A DNA stretch of 20,143 nucleotides from a bacterium UBP12_UBA5184 (GTDB lineage Bacteria; Vulcanimicrobiota; Vulcanimicrobiia; Vulcanimicrobiales; Vulcanimicrobiaceae). The notes under the pieces were generated by a model. The model worked only from the letters and a program-made list of their open reading frames with translations, was not told the origin of the DNA and searched no databases. This document shows, one piece after another, positions 7,016 through 13,954 of the stretch. The stretch is taken from positions 452-20,594 of the forward strand of contig DHWK01000156.1 of NCBI GenBank assembly GCA_002413145.1, written 5' to 3'. The stretch's first letter is position 1; each line of letters begins with the position of its first letter. Position numbers and translations under genes: made by a program.

Positions 7016-7728
7016 GCGCGCTGCAGCTCTTGATCCTCGCGCGCTGCCTCGGCTTCGTCTTTCGCGCGCCGGGATTTTCGCATCCCGACGTTCCGCCGTT
7101 GGCGCGCGCGGCGTTCGCTTACGTCCTCTCCGGCGCGTTCGCCGCGCGGCCGGGCGGCCTCCATTTGGCGCCCGGAGCGTTGCCGTTCGCGCTCGCAAGC
7201 GAACTCGCGCTCGGCGCGGCGATCGGTACGGCGGCGTCGTTGTTGTACGACGGCGCATACGCGGGCGGCCGCGCGCTCGACGATTACGCCGGCATCCGCG
7301 GCAGCGTCCCGAGCGCGAACGTCGCGGCCGGCGCGGGCTTCGGGCGGCTCTGGTCGCTCGCGTTCGTGACCGGCTTCTTCGTGCTCGGAGGGGATCGGCT
7401 TGCGCTCGGGACCTTTGCCGGCGCTTTCGACGCGCTGCCGCCGGGCGCGCTCGTCGCGGCGCGCGATCTGGCGACGTTTGCGGTGACGCTCCCTACGACG
7501 CTGCTGCGAGCGGCGCTCTTTATCTGTGCGCCCGCAATCGCCATCGGCCTCGTCGTACAATTCGCGCTCGCGACGGTATCGCGCGTCGTGCCGCGCCTCT
7601 CGACGTTTCCGCTTTCGTTCGGCCTGGTGCTTGCGGCGACGATCCTCGTGACCGTTGCATCGCTGCCGGTCGTGATTTCGGCGGCTGGAACGCCGTGGCT
7701 CGACCTCTCGGCGCTACGCTCGCGCTGA
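7012..7728 (+). CDS. fliR: Flagellar export gate protein FliR
   Basis: The 238-residue membrane protein has about six hydrophobic segments and FliR features: RCLGFVFRAPGF near the N-terminus (usually 'R..g....aP.f'), ELALGAAIGTAASLLYDGAYAGGRALD (the conserved 'E...G...G......f......G..id' block), then APAIAIGLVVQFALATVSRVVPRLSTF near residue 175, matching 'P......l.....lg.l.r..Pq.nvf'. FliR is the single-copy gate subunit that closes the FliP pentamer. At 238 residues it is slightly shorter than typical (about 260). The canonical Gln after the last Pro ('PQ') is Arg here (VPRLS). GTG start inside the fliQ stop; TGATG junction with flhB. Confidence 0.92.
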   Translation: MSALQLLILARCLGFVFRAPGFSHPDVPPLARAAFAYVLSGAFAARPGGLHLAPGALPFALASELALGAAIGTAASLLYDGAYAGGRALDDYAGIRGSVPSANVAAGAGFGRLWSLAFVTGFFVLGGDRLALGTFAGAFDALPPGALVAARDLATFAVTLPTTLLRAALFICAPAIAIGLVVQFALATVSRVVPRLSTFPLSFGLVLAATILVTVASLPVVISAAGTPWLDLSALRSR

Positions 7729-8747
7729 TGGACGACAAAGCGTTCGAGCCGACACCGAGCCGCCTCGCGCGCGCACGGCGCGAGGGAGACGTCCCGCGCT
7801 CGGCGGACGCGCCGGCCGTCGCCGCATTCGCGGGCGGAGCCTGCGGCCTCGCCGCAGCCGTCGCGCCCTGCGCCGGCGCCGCTCGTGCGGCGCTCGCCGA
7901 GGCGGCGCACGGCGCCGTCAGCGCGGCGCCCTACGCGGTCCTCGCAGCCTGCGCGACGTTGCCGGCGCTCGGCGCGGTCGTCGGTGCGATCGCCGCGCAC
8001 CTCCTGGTCGCCGGCGGACTCTCCGCTCGCACGCCGGCGTTCGAACTGCGGCGTTTGAATCCGCTCGGCGGATTGAAGGCGATGCTTTCGCGCGAGGCGG
8101 CGCTCGGCGCGACGAAAGCGCTGGTTGCCGGCGTCGCGCTGGCCGCGGCAGCCTGGCCCGCCGTCGCTGCGACCTTCGGTGGGGCCGCTCGCGGCGGGAG
8201 TCCGGAGCTGCTTGCGAGCGTCGTGACGGCGGCGCTCGTCCGCATCGCGTTCACCGCGCTCGTCGTCGCGGCTTCGTTCGCCGCGCTCGACGTCGCTTTC
8301 GCTCGAGCCAAGTGGCGCCGAAACTTGCGCATGAACGTCGACGAACTCAAGCGCGATCTCAAGCAAGAGGAAGGCGATCCACAACTGCGCGGTCGGCGTC
8401 GCAAGGCGCACGGCGCGCTCCTGCGGGGCTCACTCGGGCGCATCCGCGAGGCCGCCTTCGTCGTCGCGAATCCGCAGCATGTCGCCGTCGCGCTCGCGTA
8501 CCGGCCGCCGGAGATCGCGGTTCCACTGGTCCTCATTCGCGCGCTCGACGAAAGCGCGCAACTCGTCAAGGAGCGTGCGCGCGCGCTCGAGATCCCGATC
8601 GTTGAGGACGTCGGATTGGCCCGGTCGCTTTTCGCCCAGAGCCGCGTCGATGGTTTCATTCCGCGCGACGCCTACGACGCGGTCGCGCGGATCGTCGCGG
8701 CGCTGGTGCAGCAGCGCAAGCTCGCCCTCCCGAGCGCACCGATGTGA
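7728..8747 (+). CDS. flhB: Flagellar export substrate-switch protein FlhB (NPQH variant)
   Basis: The 339-residue product begins with the FlhB signature FEPTPSRLARARREGDVPRS and has four hydrophobic segments up to about residue 190. A linker typical of the family follows (MNVDELKRDLKQEEGDPQL, usually 'MSkqEvkdE.Ke.EGdP..K'). The cytoplasmic domain has the autocleavage site at 248-251 as NPQH, in the context VVANPQHVAVALAY; most homologues have NPTH. Asn, Pro and His are kept. FlhB cleavage between Asn and Pro lets the export gate switch from rod/hook to filament substrates. RALDESAQLVKERARALEIPIVEDVGLARSLF is the normal ending. The ATG start shares one base with the fliR stop. The frame is open far upstream, but that part lies inside fliR and fliQ. 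The flhA GTG sits inside the flhB stop. Confidence 0.94.
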   Translation: MDDKAFEPTPSRLARARREGDVPRSADAPAVAAFAGGACGLAAAVAPCAGAARAALAEAAHGAVSAAPYAVLAACATLPALGAVVGAIAAHLLVAGGLSARTPAFELRRLNPLGGLKAMLSREAALGATKALVAGVALAAAAWPAVAATFGGAARGGSPELLASVVTAALVRIAFTALVVAASFAALDVAFARAKWRRNLRMNVDELKRDLKQEEGDPQLRGRRRKAHGALLRGSLGRIREAAFVVANPQHVAVALAYRPPEIAVPLVLIRALDESAQLVKERARALEIPIVEDVGLARSLFAQSRVDGFIPRDAYDAVARIVAALVQQRKLALPSAPM

Positions 8748-10789
8748 ACCGCAACGTCGCGACCTACGGTTTCGGTGCGGCCGTCTTGGGCCTCGTCGGG
8801 ATCTTGCTCGTGCCGCTCCCGCCGCCGCTGCTCGACGCGCTGCTCGCCCTCGACATCCTCGGCTCGGCGCTGGTCCTACTCCTCAGCATCACGCTCGCCG
8901 ATCCGCTCGAGTTCTCGGCCTTCGCGCCGACGCTCTTGATTGCGACACTCTTTCGGCTGGCCCTCGACGTCTCGGCGACGCGCCTCATCTTGACGCAAGG
9001 GCATCTCGAAGGCGGCGTCGGTGCGATCGTTCCGGCCTTCGGACAGTTCGTCGTCGCCGGCAACTTGGTCGTCGGCTTGATCGTATTTGCGATCCTGGTG
9101 ATCATCCAATTCGTCGTGATCGCGGCGGGGTCGCAACGGGTCGCCGAGGTCGCGGCGCGTTTCACGCTCGACGCGATGCCGGGCAAACAGATGGCCATCG
9201 ACGCCGACGTGCACGCCGGTGCCCTCGACGCCGAAGGTGCGCGCCGCAAGCGCGCGTTGGTACAAAAGGAAGCCGATTTCTACGGCGCGATGGACGGCGC
9301 GGGGAAGTTCGTCAAGGGCGACGCGATCGCGGCGCTGGCGATCGTCGTCTTGAACCTGGCCGGCGGCGTCGTCGTCGGCGTAGCCTACCACGGCCTCTCG
9401 CCGCTGGACGCGCTCAATACGTTTGCGATCCTTTCGATCGGGAACGCGCTCGTGACGACGCTGCCGGCTTTCTTGCTCTCGACGGCGATGGGCCTCATGG
9501 TCACGCGCGTCACCGCCGACGGCTCGCTCGGCTTCGATCTTGCGACCCAAATCTGCGAGCGGCCCGCGGTTCTGCGCGCCGCCGGCTGTTTTGCGTTCGC
9601 CTTGGCGGTCGTTCCGGCGCTGCCGCACGCGCCGTTCGCGGGACTCGGCCTGGCGGGGTTCGGTGCGGCCGCGCTCGCCGACCGCCGCCGCCGCCGGCAT
9701 TCGGAAGAAGTGCGCGCCGCGCGGGAGGCGGCCCGCCGGGTCGCCGTCCGCCGGCCCGAAACCGCACTCGGGCTGGTCGGCGTCGACGCGCTCTCGATCG
9801 ACGTCGGACTCGAGCTCGGAGCGCTCCTCGTGCCGCCGCTCGCGGACGCTTTCTTGGACCGCATCGGAGAAGTGCGGCGCGGCCTCGCCGTCGAGATCGG
9901 CCTCGTGATGCCCGGCGTGCGGCTGCGCGACGATCTGGCGCGCGACCCGCAGACCTACGCGATCCGCGTCCGCGACGCCATCGCCGCCGAAGGGCGCCTG
10001 CACCTCGACAAACTTCTCGCGGTCGCCGACGAACCGATCCTCGCAGCGTGCGCGGGCGAAGCGACCCGCGAGCCGGTGTATGGGTTGCCGGGCCGCTGGA
10101 TCGAACCGGAACGGCGCGCGGCAGCCGAAGGGGCCGGTGCGCTCGTCTTCGATCCGATCGCGATCCTCGGTTCGCATTTGGCCGAGACGGTGCGCGCCCA
10201 CGCGGCGGCGTTACTCGGCCGGCAAGAACTGCACACGCTGCTCGAACATCTGCGCGGCGCCGTCCCCTCGCTCGTGAAAGAGATCGGCACGGAAGGCGTG
10301 CCGCTCGCGCTCGTGCAGCGCACCCTCGAGTCTCTGTTGCGCGAACGCATCTGGCCGCGCGACGTGACGGCGACGCTCGAAGCGATCGTCGAAACCGCAA
10401 ACGTGACGCGCGATCCGCGCGAGCTCGCCGAAGCCGCCCGCCGGCGCATCGTCCCCGAACAACTGCGCCGGCGCAAACTCGAGAGGCTCGAACCGCTCGT
10501 GATCTCGCCGGGGTTCGAAAATGAGTTACGCGAGTGGTTCTCGGACGCGGCGAGCGCGCCGCATCCCGAGGTCGCCGTTCACGTGCGCAGCGTCGCCGCG
10601 GCGTATGTCGCGCGCGTCTCGCGCGAACGGGCCGCCTTGCTCTGCGCCGCGAACCTGCGCGTCGCGCTGGCGGAGTTTCTCGCCCGGCTCGGGGTACGCC
10701 TCGACGTCTTCGCCTATAGCGAGTTGCCGCCGGAACTCGAGATTCGGCCGGCGATGATTCTGGAGCGGCCGAAAGCGTTCGTCAGCTAG
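8744..10789 (+). CDS. flhA: Flagellar export gate protein FlhA
   Basis: The 681-residue length is normal for FlhA/SctV. The N-terminal half has seven to eight hydrophobic segments. Family motifs include TLFRLALDVSATRLIL near residues 66-81, LDAMPGKQMAIDAD (about 142-155) and EADFYGAMDGAGKFVKGDAIA in the FHIPEP loop (about 175-196), which couples proton flow to export. The C-terminal cytoplasmic ring domain includes VMPGVRLRDD and LGRQELHTLLEHLRGAVPSLVKE; the latter is very typical of the region that binds chaperone-substrate complexes. A basic linker (RRRRRHSEEVR) joins the two halves. The GTG start overlaps the flhB stop (GTGA). The last eight bases overlap the end of the convergent Fur-family gene. 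flhF, flhG or chemotaxis genes, often next to flhA, are absent; this is the last gene of the export cluster here. Confidence 0.96.
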   Translation: MNRNVATYGFGAAVLGLVGILLVPLPPPLLDALLALDILGSALVLLLSITLADPLEFSAFAPTLLIATLFRLALDVSATRLILTQGHLEGGVGAIVPAFGQFVVAGNLVVGLIVFAILVIIQFVVIAAGSQRVAEVAARFTLDAMPGKQMAIDADVHAGALDAEGARRKRALVQKEADFYGAMDGAGKFVKGDAIAALAIVVLNLAGGVVVGVAYHGLSPLDALNTFAILSIGNALVTTLPAFLLSTAMGLMVTRVTADGSLGFDLATQICERPAVLRAAGCFAFALAVVPALPHAPFAGLGLAGFGAAALADRRRRRHSEEVRAAREAARRVAVRRPETALGLVGVDALSIDVGLELGALLVPPLADAFLDRIGEVRRGLAVEIGLVMPGVRLRDDLARDPQTYAIRVRDAIAAEGRLHLDKLLAVADEPILAACAGEATREPVYGLPGRWIEPERRAAAEGAGALVFDPIAILGSHLAETVRAHAAALLGRQELHTLLEHLRGAVPSLVKEIGTEGVPLALVQRTLESLLRERIWPRDVTATLEAIVETANVTRDPRELAEAARRRIVPEQLRRRKLERLEPLVISPGFENELREWFSDAASAPHPEVAVHVRSVAAAYVARVSRERAALLCAANLRVALAEFLARLGVRLDVFAYSELPPELEIRPAMILERPKAFVS

Positions 10790-11219
10790 CGCCATTCTTG
10801 CCGGGCTTGCGGCCGCACGATTCGCAGCGGCCGACGATCGTCAGCCCGTAGTCGATGTCGCTGAATCCCTTTGCGGCTGCGATTTGCGCCGCGATCTCGC
10901 CGACGCCGTCGGCCTGAACGTTTTCGAGCGCGCGACACGTACTGCACAGGAGATGATGGTGCTTGTCGAGCGAGGCCTCGTAGCGGGCCGCGCTCCCCCC
11001 GAACGAAAAAACCTGGACGAGCCCGATGGCGCGCAGGATGTCGAGCGTCCGGTAGATCGTTCCGAGGCTCACCGTCGGCAACTCCGCACGCACCTTTTCG
11101 AGGATCGTTTCGGCGGAGAGGTGACCGCCGTCGCCGAGGGCGCGCAAAACGGCGGCACGCTGCTTGGTCAGTCGATAACGCGACTGCAGTAATCCAGCGT
11201 CGACGGTCTTAAGATCCAT
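10782..11219 (-). CDS. Fur-family metalloregulator (subtype unresolved)
   Basis: The 145-residue product has the Fur-family architecture. An N-terminal winged helix covers YRLTKQRAAVLRAL, HLSAETIL and LPTVSLGTIYRTLDILRAIGLV. The dimerisation domain contains KHHHLLCSTCRALENV and GRCESCGRK, whose paired CxxC motifs should hold structural zinc. The regulatory-site positions compared with Bacillus PerR are His (HLSAE), Glu where PerR has Asp85 (AARYE), and two His in the KHHH run. The residue aligned with PerR Asp104 appears to be Asn, preceded by Glu. The Glu at the Asp85 position argues against a peroxide sensor and leaves Fur- or Zur-like sensing open. I prefer the ATG at 11219; an in-frame TTG at 11234 would add five residues. 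Neither has a clear Shine-Dalgarno. The gene is convergent with flhA and divergent from secD, whose promoter lies in the shared upstream region. Confidence 0.9.
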   Translation of the reverse strand: MDLKTVDAGLLQSRYRLTKQRAAVLRALGDGGHLSAETILEKVRAELPTVSLGTIYRTLDILRAIGLVQVFSFGGSAARYEASLDKHHHLLCSTCRALENVQADGVGEIAAQIAAAKGFSDIDYGLTIVGRCESCGRKPGKNGAS

Positions 11220-11278
11220 GCCAGCGGCTCGCAAGCGAAGAGGACCTGGGAGATGGCGCCGGACTCGGCGTGAGGCGT

Positions 11279-11306
11279 TTGACGGGGTAGGGCGACATGC
11301 TATAAT
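11279..11306 (+). promoter_or_regulatory. Near-consensus sigma-70 promoter of secDF
   Basis: TTGACG at 11279-11284 (5 of 6) and a perfect TATAAT at 11301-11306 are separated by 16 bases. This A/T-rich core stands out in the GC-rich surroundings. Transcription would start near 11313, giving a leader of about 42 bases before the secD ATG at 11355. The leader is C-rich and has no clear Shine-Dalgarno. The site lies about 60-85 bases upstream of the divergent Fur-family gene, so the regulator could influence secDF or itself from this region. Confidence 0.8.
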
Positions 11307-11354
11307 ACCCCGGTTCTCCCCTCCCCCTCGGCGGTCACGTTCGTTCCTTCATCT

Positions 11355-12629
11355 ATGTGGAATCGTCTCAAGCCCTGGCTGAAAGGGGCCGCCGTCCTCG
11401 GGACGGCGGCGCTTTGTCTGTATTTGGTCCTCCCGATTCAGAGCAAGATCAAGCTCGGCTTGGACCTGCAGGGCGGAGTACGGGTGCTCCTGCAGCTGCA
11501 TAGCTCGCCCGAGGTTCCGAAGATCACGACGCAGGTCCAGGGGCAGGTCAATCTCGTCCTGCAAAACCGCATCAACGGGCTCGGCGTCTCCGAGCCGGTG
11601 ATCACGCCGGTTGGGACCGACCGGATTTTGGTCGAGTTGCCCAACGTCAAGAATCCGGACGAAGCGGTGCGCGCGCTCAAAGACGTCGCGAAGCTCGACT
11701 TCAAGATCATCCCCGAGCCGGTGTACGCGCGGGCCGAGAAGGATTCGAAGTACGCCGCCGATCCGAACGGGGCGTATAAGGATTCCGGGCCGATCGTCTA
11801 CTCCGGCGCTGACCTCAAATCGGCGCAAGCGGGTTTCGATCAAACCGGAAAACCGAACATCACGTTTCAGACCAAGAAGCCGGCCGAGTTCGGCGCGATG
11901 ACGCAGAAGAATTTGAACAAGCTGCTCGCGATCTTTCTCGACAAACAGTACAAGTCGGCGGCGACGATCCAGGGCGTGATCACCGACTCCGGCGAGATTC
12001 ACGGCAGCTTCACCGAAGACGACGTCATTCGCATCGCCAACGAACTCAACGCCGGCGCACTGCCGGTCGCGGTGACGGTGATCGAAAACGATACGATCGG
12101 CCCGATCCTCGGGCGCCAGGATCTCCAGAAGTCGCTGGTCGCTTCGATGATCGGCCTCGGACTCGTCCTGCTCTTCATGATTTTCGTCTACCGGCTGCCG
12201 GGTGCTCTGGCGGACGTCGCGCTGGTCGTCTACGTGTTGATGCTGCTCGGATTGCTGGCCGGCGTGAAGGCCGTCTTGACGCTCCCGGGCATCGCCGGTT
12301 TCGTCCTCTCGATCGGGATGGCGGTCGATGCGAACGTTCTGATCTTCGAGCGGATCAAGGAAGAGTTGTGGTCGGGGAAATCGCTGCGCGCATCGGTGCA
12401 GATCGGCTTCCGGCGAGCGTTCACCGCGGTCTTCGACAGCCACGTGACCACCATCGTCGGCGCGGGCGTGCTCTTCATGCTCGGCACCGGTACGGTCAAA
12501 GGCTTCGCCTACACCCTCTTCTGGGGGACGCTCTTTTCGCTGGTGACCGCGGTCTTCATCACCCGGTACTTCATGGATTTGGTGGTCGAGAACGACTTGG
12601 TCACCAACCAGAAGGCCTACGGGGCGTGA
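11355..12629 (+). CDS. secD: Protein translocase subunit SecD
   Basis: The 424-residue SecD starts with one N-terminal membrane segment (about 10-28), then KLGLDLQGGVRVLLQL, the classic SecD entry to the P1 periplasmic domain. The head contains VVLQNRINGLGVSEPVI-type and DRILVELPNVKNPDEA patterns. The C-terminal membrane half has LGRQDLQKSLVASMIGLGLV and the signature LPGIAGFVLSIGMAVDANVLIFERIKEEL near residues 313-341, with the conserved Asp in GMAVDANVLIFERI. SecD and SecF use the proton gradient to pull exported proteins out of SecYEG. The chain is shorter than E. coli SecD (615), as in many bacteria with a reduced P1 domain. Separate secD and secF genes lie 14 bases apart in one operon behind a strong promoter. 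yajC, a usual neighbour upstream, is absent; a Fur-family gene is there instead. Confidence 0.96.
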   Translation: MWNRLKPWLKGAAVLGTAALCLYLVLPIQSKIKLGLDLQGGVRVLLQLHSSPEVPKITTQVQGQVNLVLQNRINGLGVSEPVITPVGTDRILVELPNVKNPDEAVRALKDVAKLDFKIIPEPVYARAEKDSKYAADPNGAYKDSGPIVYSGADLKSAQAGFDQTGKPNITFQTKKPAEFGAMTQKNLNKLLAIFLDKQYKSAATIQGVITDSGEIHGSFTEDDVIRIANELNAGALPVAVTVIENDTIGPILGRQDLQKSLVASMIGLGLVLLFMIFVYRLPGALADVALVVYVLMLLGLLAGVKAVLTLPGIAGFVLSIGMAVDANVLIFERIKEELWSGKSLRASVQIGFRRAFTAVFDSHVTTIVGAGVLFMLGTGTVKGFAYTLFWGTLFSLVTAVFITRYFMDLVVENDLVTNQKAYGA

Positions 12630-12643
12630 GGTCGCGCGCGTAG

Positions 12644-13954
12644 ATGTTCTTCCGCAAGCTGAATTGGAACGTCGTCGGCTGGTTCAAGATCGTCTCGGCG
12701 ATCTCGTACACGATCATCGCTGCCGGCGCGATCATGGTCGCCTACAACTGGTTTACGCACGGGTATCCGATCAAACTGGGCCTCTCGTTCACCGGCGGCA
12801 CCGACGTCACCGTAAAGTATACGCAGCCGAGGACGGCCGATCTGCTGCGGGCCCAACTCGCAACGGTCGGCGTCAACGACGCGCAGATCAACACCCTTGC
12901 GAAAGCGGCCGACCCCGTTCCGAACGAGCGCTACACCATTTCGACGCAGCTCGATTTCGGCGATCAAACGGCGAAACTGTGGGGCGCCCTCAGCCGGGTC
13001 GCGCCGGTCGATCGCGGGCAGTCGCAGATCGAGTCGGTCGGCCCCTCGCTGTCGCACGAATACCTGACCAAGGCGCTCGAAGCGCTGGTCATCGCGATCG
13101 GGATCCAGTTCCTCTACATCGCCTTCCGCTTCGGCTGGAACTACATCTTCGGTCAAGTGGTGGTGATCGCGCTGATCCGGGATGCGGCGATGATGATCGG
13201 CATCTACGCGCTCGCACAAAAACGCGCCGACGACGCCTTCCTCGCCGCGGTGCTGACGGTGATCGGTTATTCGGTGATGGACACGATCGTGATCCTCGAC
13301 CGGATCCGCGAAAACGTCAAATTGATGCCGAGCGAGCCGTACGACAAGATCGTCAACTCCTCGATCTTGCAGACGATGACGCGTTCGTTCAACACGCTGG
13401 CGACCGTCGTGATCACCTTGGTCGCCCTGCTCGCTTTCGGCGGGGCTTCGCTGCAGAACTTCGCCTTCGCCCTGCTGGTCGGGATCTGCTCGGGCGGCTA
13501 TCATTCGATCTTCTACTCGGCGCCGCTGGTCTACGTGATGCGCGAGCGCGAGCAGCGCCGGCTGGCGAAACGTCGCGTTCGCGAGCGCGCCGACGCCGAG
13601 CGTCCACGCACGGTCGCCGAAGCCCGCGACCAGGCGACGCGCGGGATGACGCGCCAGCAGATCTTGGAAGCCCGGCGCGAACGCCGCGCGCGCGAGAAGG
13701 GCGCGCCGAGCCGTCCGGCCGGCGGTCCGGCTCGCTATCGGAAGAGACGCCCCGGAGCCGCACAGGTTAGCGCGCCGCTCGAGGAAGAGCTGTACGACGA
13801 ATCGGGCGAGATCGATCCGCTCGACGCCCAGCAAGCCGGTTTGCACGATGCCGAACTCGAACTCGGGCACGAAGAGATCCACTTCGAAGACGAACCCGAG
13901 GCGAGCGCTGAAGCGACGAGTAGCGAAACCCCGACTACCGCGAAGCCCGAGTAA
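12644..13954 (+). CDS. secF: Protein translocase subunit SecF with long charged C-terminal tail
   Basis: Residues 1 to about 300 are a standard SecF: an N-terminal membrane segment, LGLSFTGGTDVTVKY near residue 45, then VGPSLSHEYLTKALEALVIAI, FRFGWNYIFGQVVVIALIRD, and AVLTVIGYSVMDTIVILDRIREN, which holds the conserved Asp of the proton path. The SecF core normally ends near 300 (SAPLVYVMRERE). Here about 135 further residues follow: first strongly basic and Arg/Ala/Glu-rich with a likely helix (RRLAKRRVRERADAERPRT, then TRQQILEARRERRAREKG), then acidic and Pro/Thr-rich to the end. This tail would lie in the cytoplasm. Its role is unknown; ribosome, RNA or SecA contacts are possible. The next gene, a helicase, overlaps this tail in another frame if its upstream ATG is used. 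Confidence 0.94.
   Translation: MFFRKLNWNVVGWFKIVSAISYTIIAAGAIMVAYNWFTHGYPIKLGLSFTGGTDVTVKYTQPRTADLLRAQLATVGVNDAQINTLAKAADPVPNERYTISTQLDFGDQTAKLWGALSRVAPVDRGQSQIESVGPSLSHEYLTKALEALVIAIGIQFLYIAFRFGWNYIFGQVVVIALIRDAAMMIGIYALAQKRADDAFLAAVLTVIGYSVMDTIVILDRIRENVKLMPSEPYDKIVNSSILQTMTRSFNTLATVVITLVALLAFGGASLQNFAFALLVGICSGGYHSIFYSAPLVYVMREREQRRLAKRRVRERADAERPRTVAEARDQATRGMTRQQILEARRERRAREKGAPSRPAGGPARYRKRRPGAAQVSAPLEEELYDESGEIDPLDAQQAGLHDAELELGHEEIHFEDEPEASAEATSSETPTTAKPE

Noticed and set aside
8876..10201. Minus-strand frame of 441 codons
   Set aside because: Antisense shadow of flhA with low-complexity Arg/Asp/Glu content.
8479..10524. Long plus-strand frame, 681 codons, over flhB end and flhA
   Set aside because: Arg/Pro/Ser-rich shadow of the flhB and flhA coding sequence; the flhA frame has all family motifs and matching length.
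1334..10789. Non-flagellar type III secretion system
   Set aside because: A FlgF/FlgG-like protein, separate FliM-like and FliN proteins and the flagellar gene order favour a flagellum; no secretin, needle or translocator genes are present.
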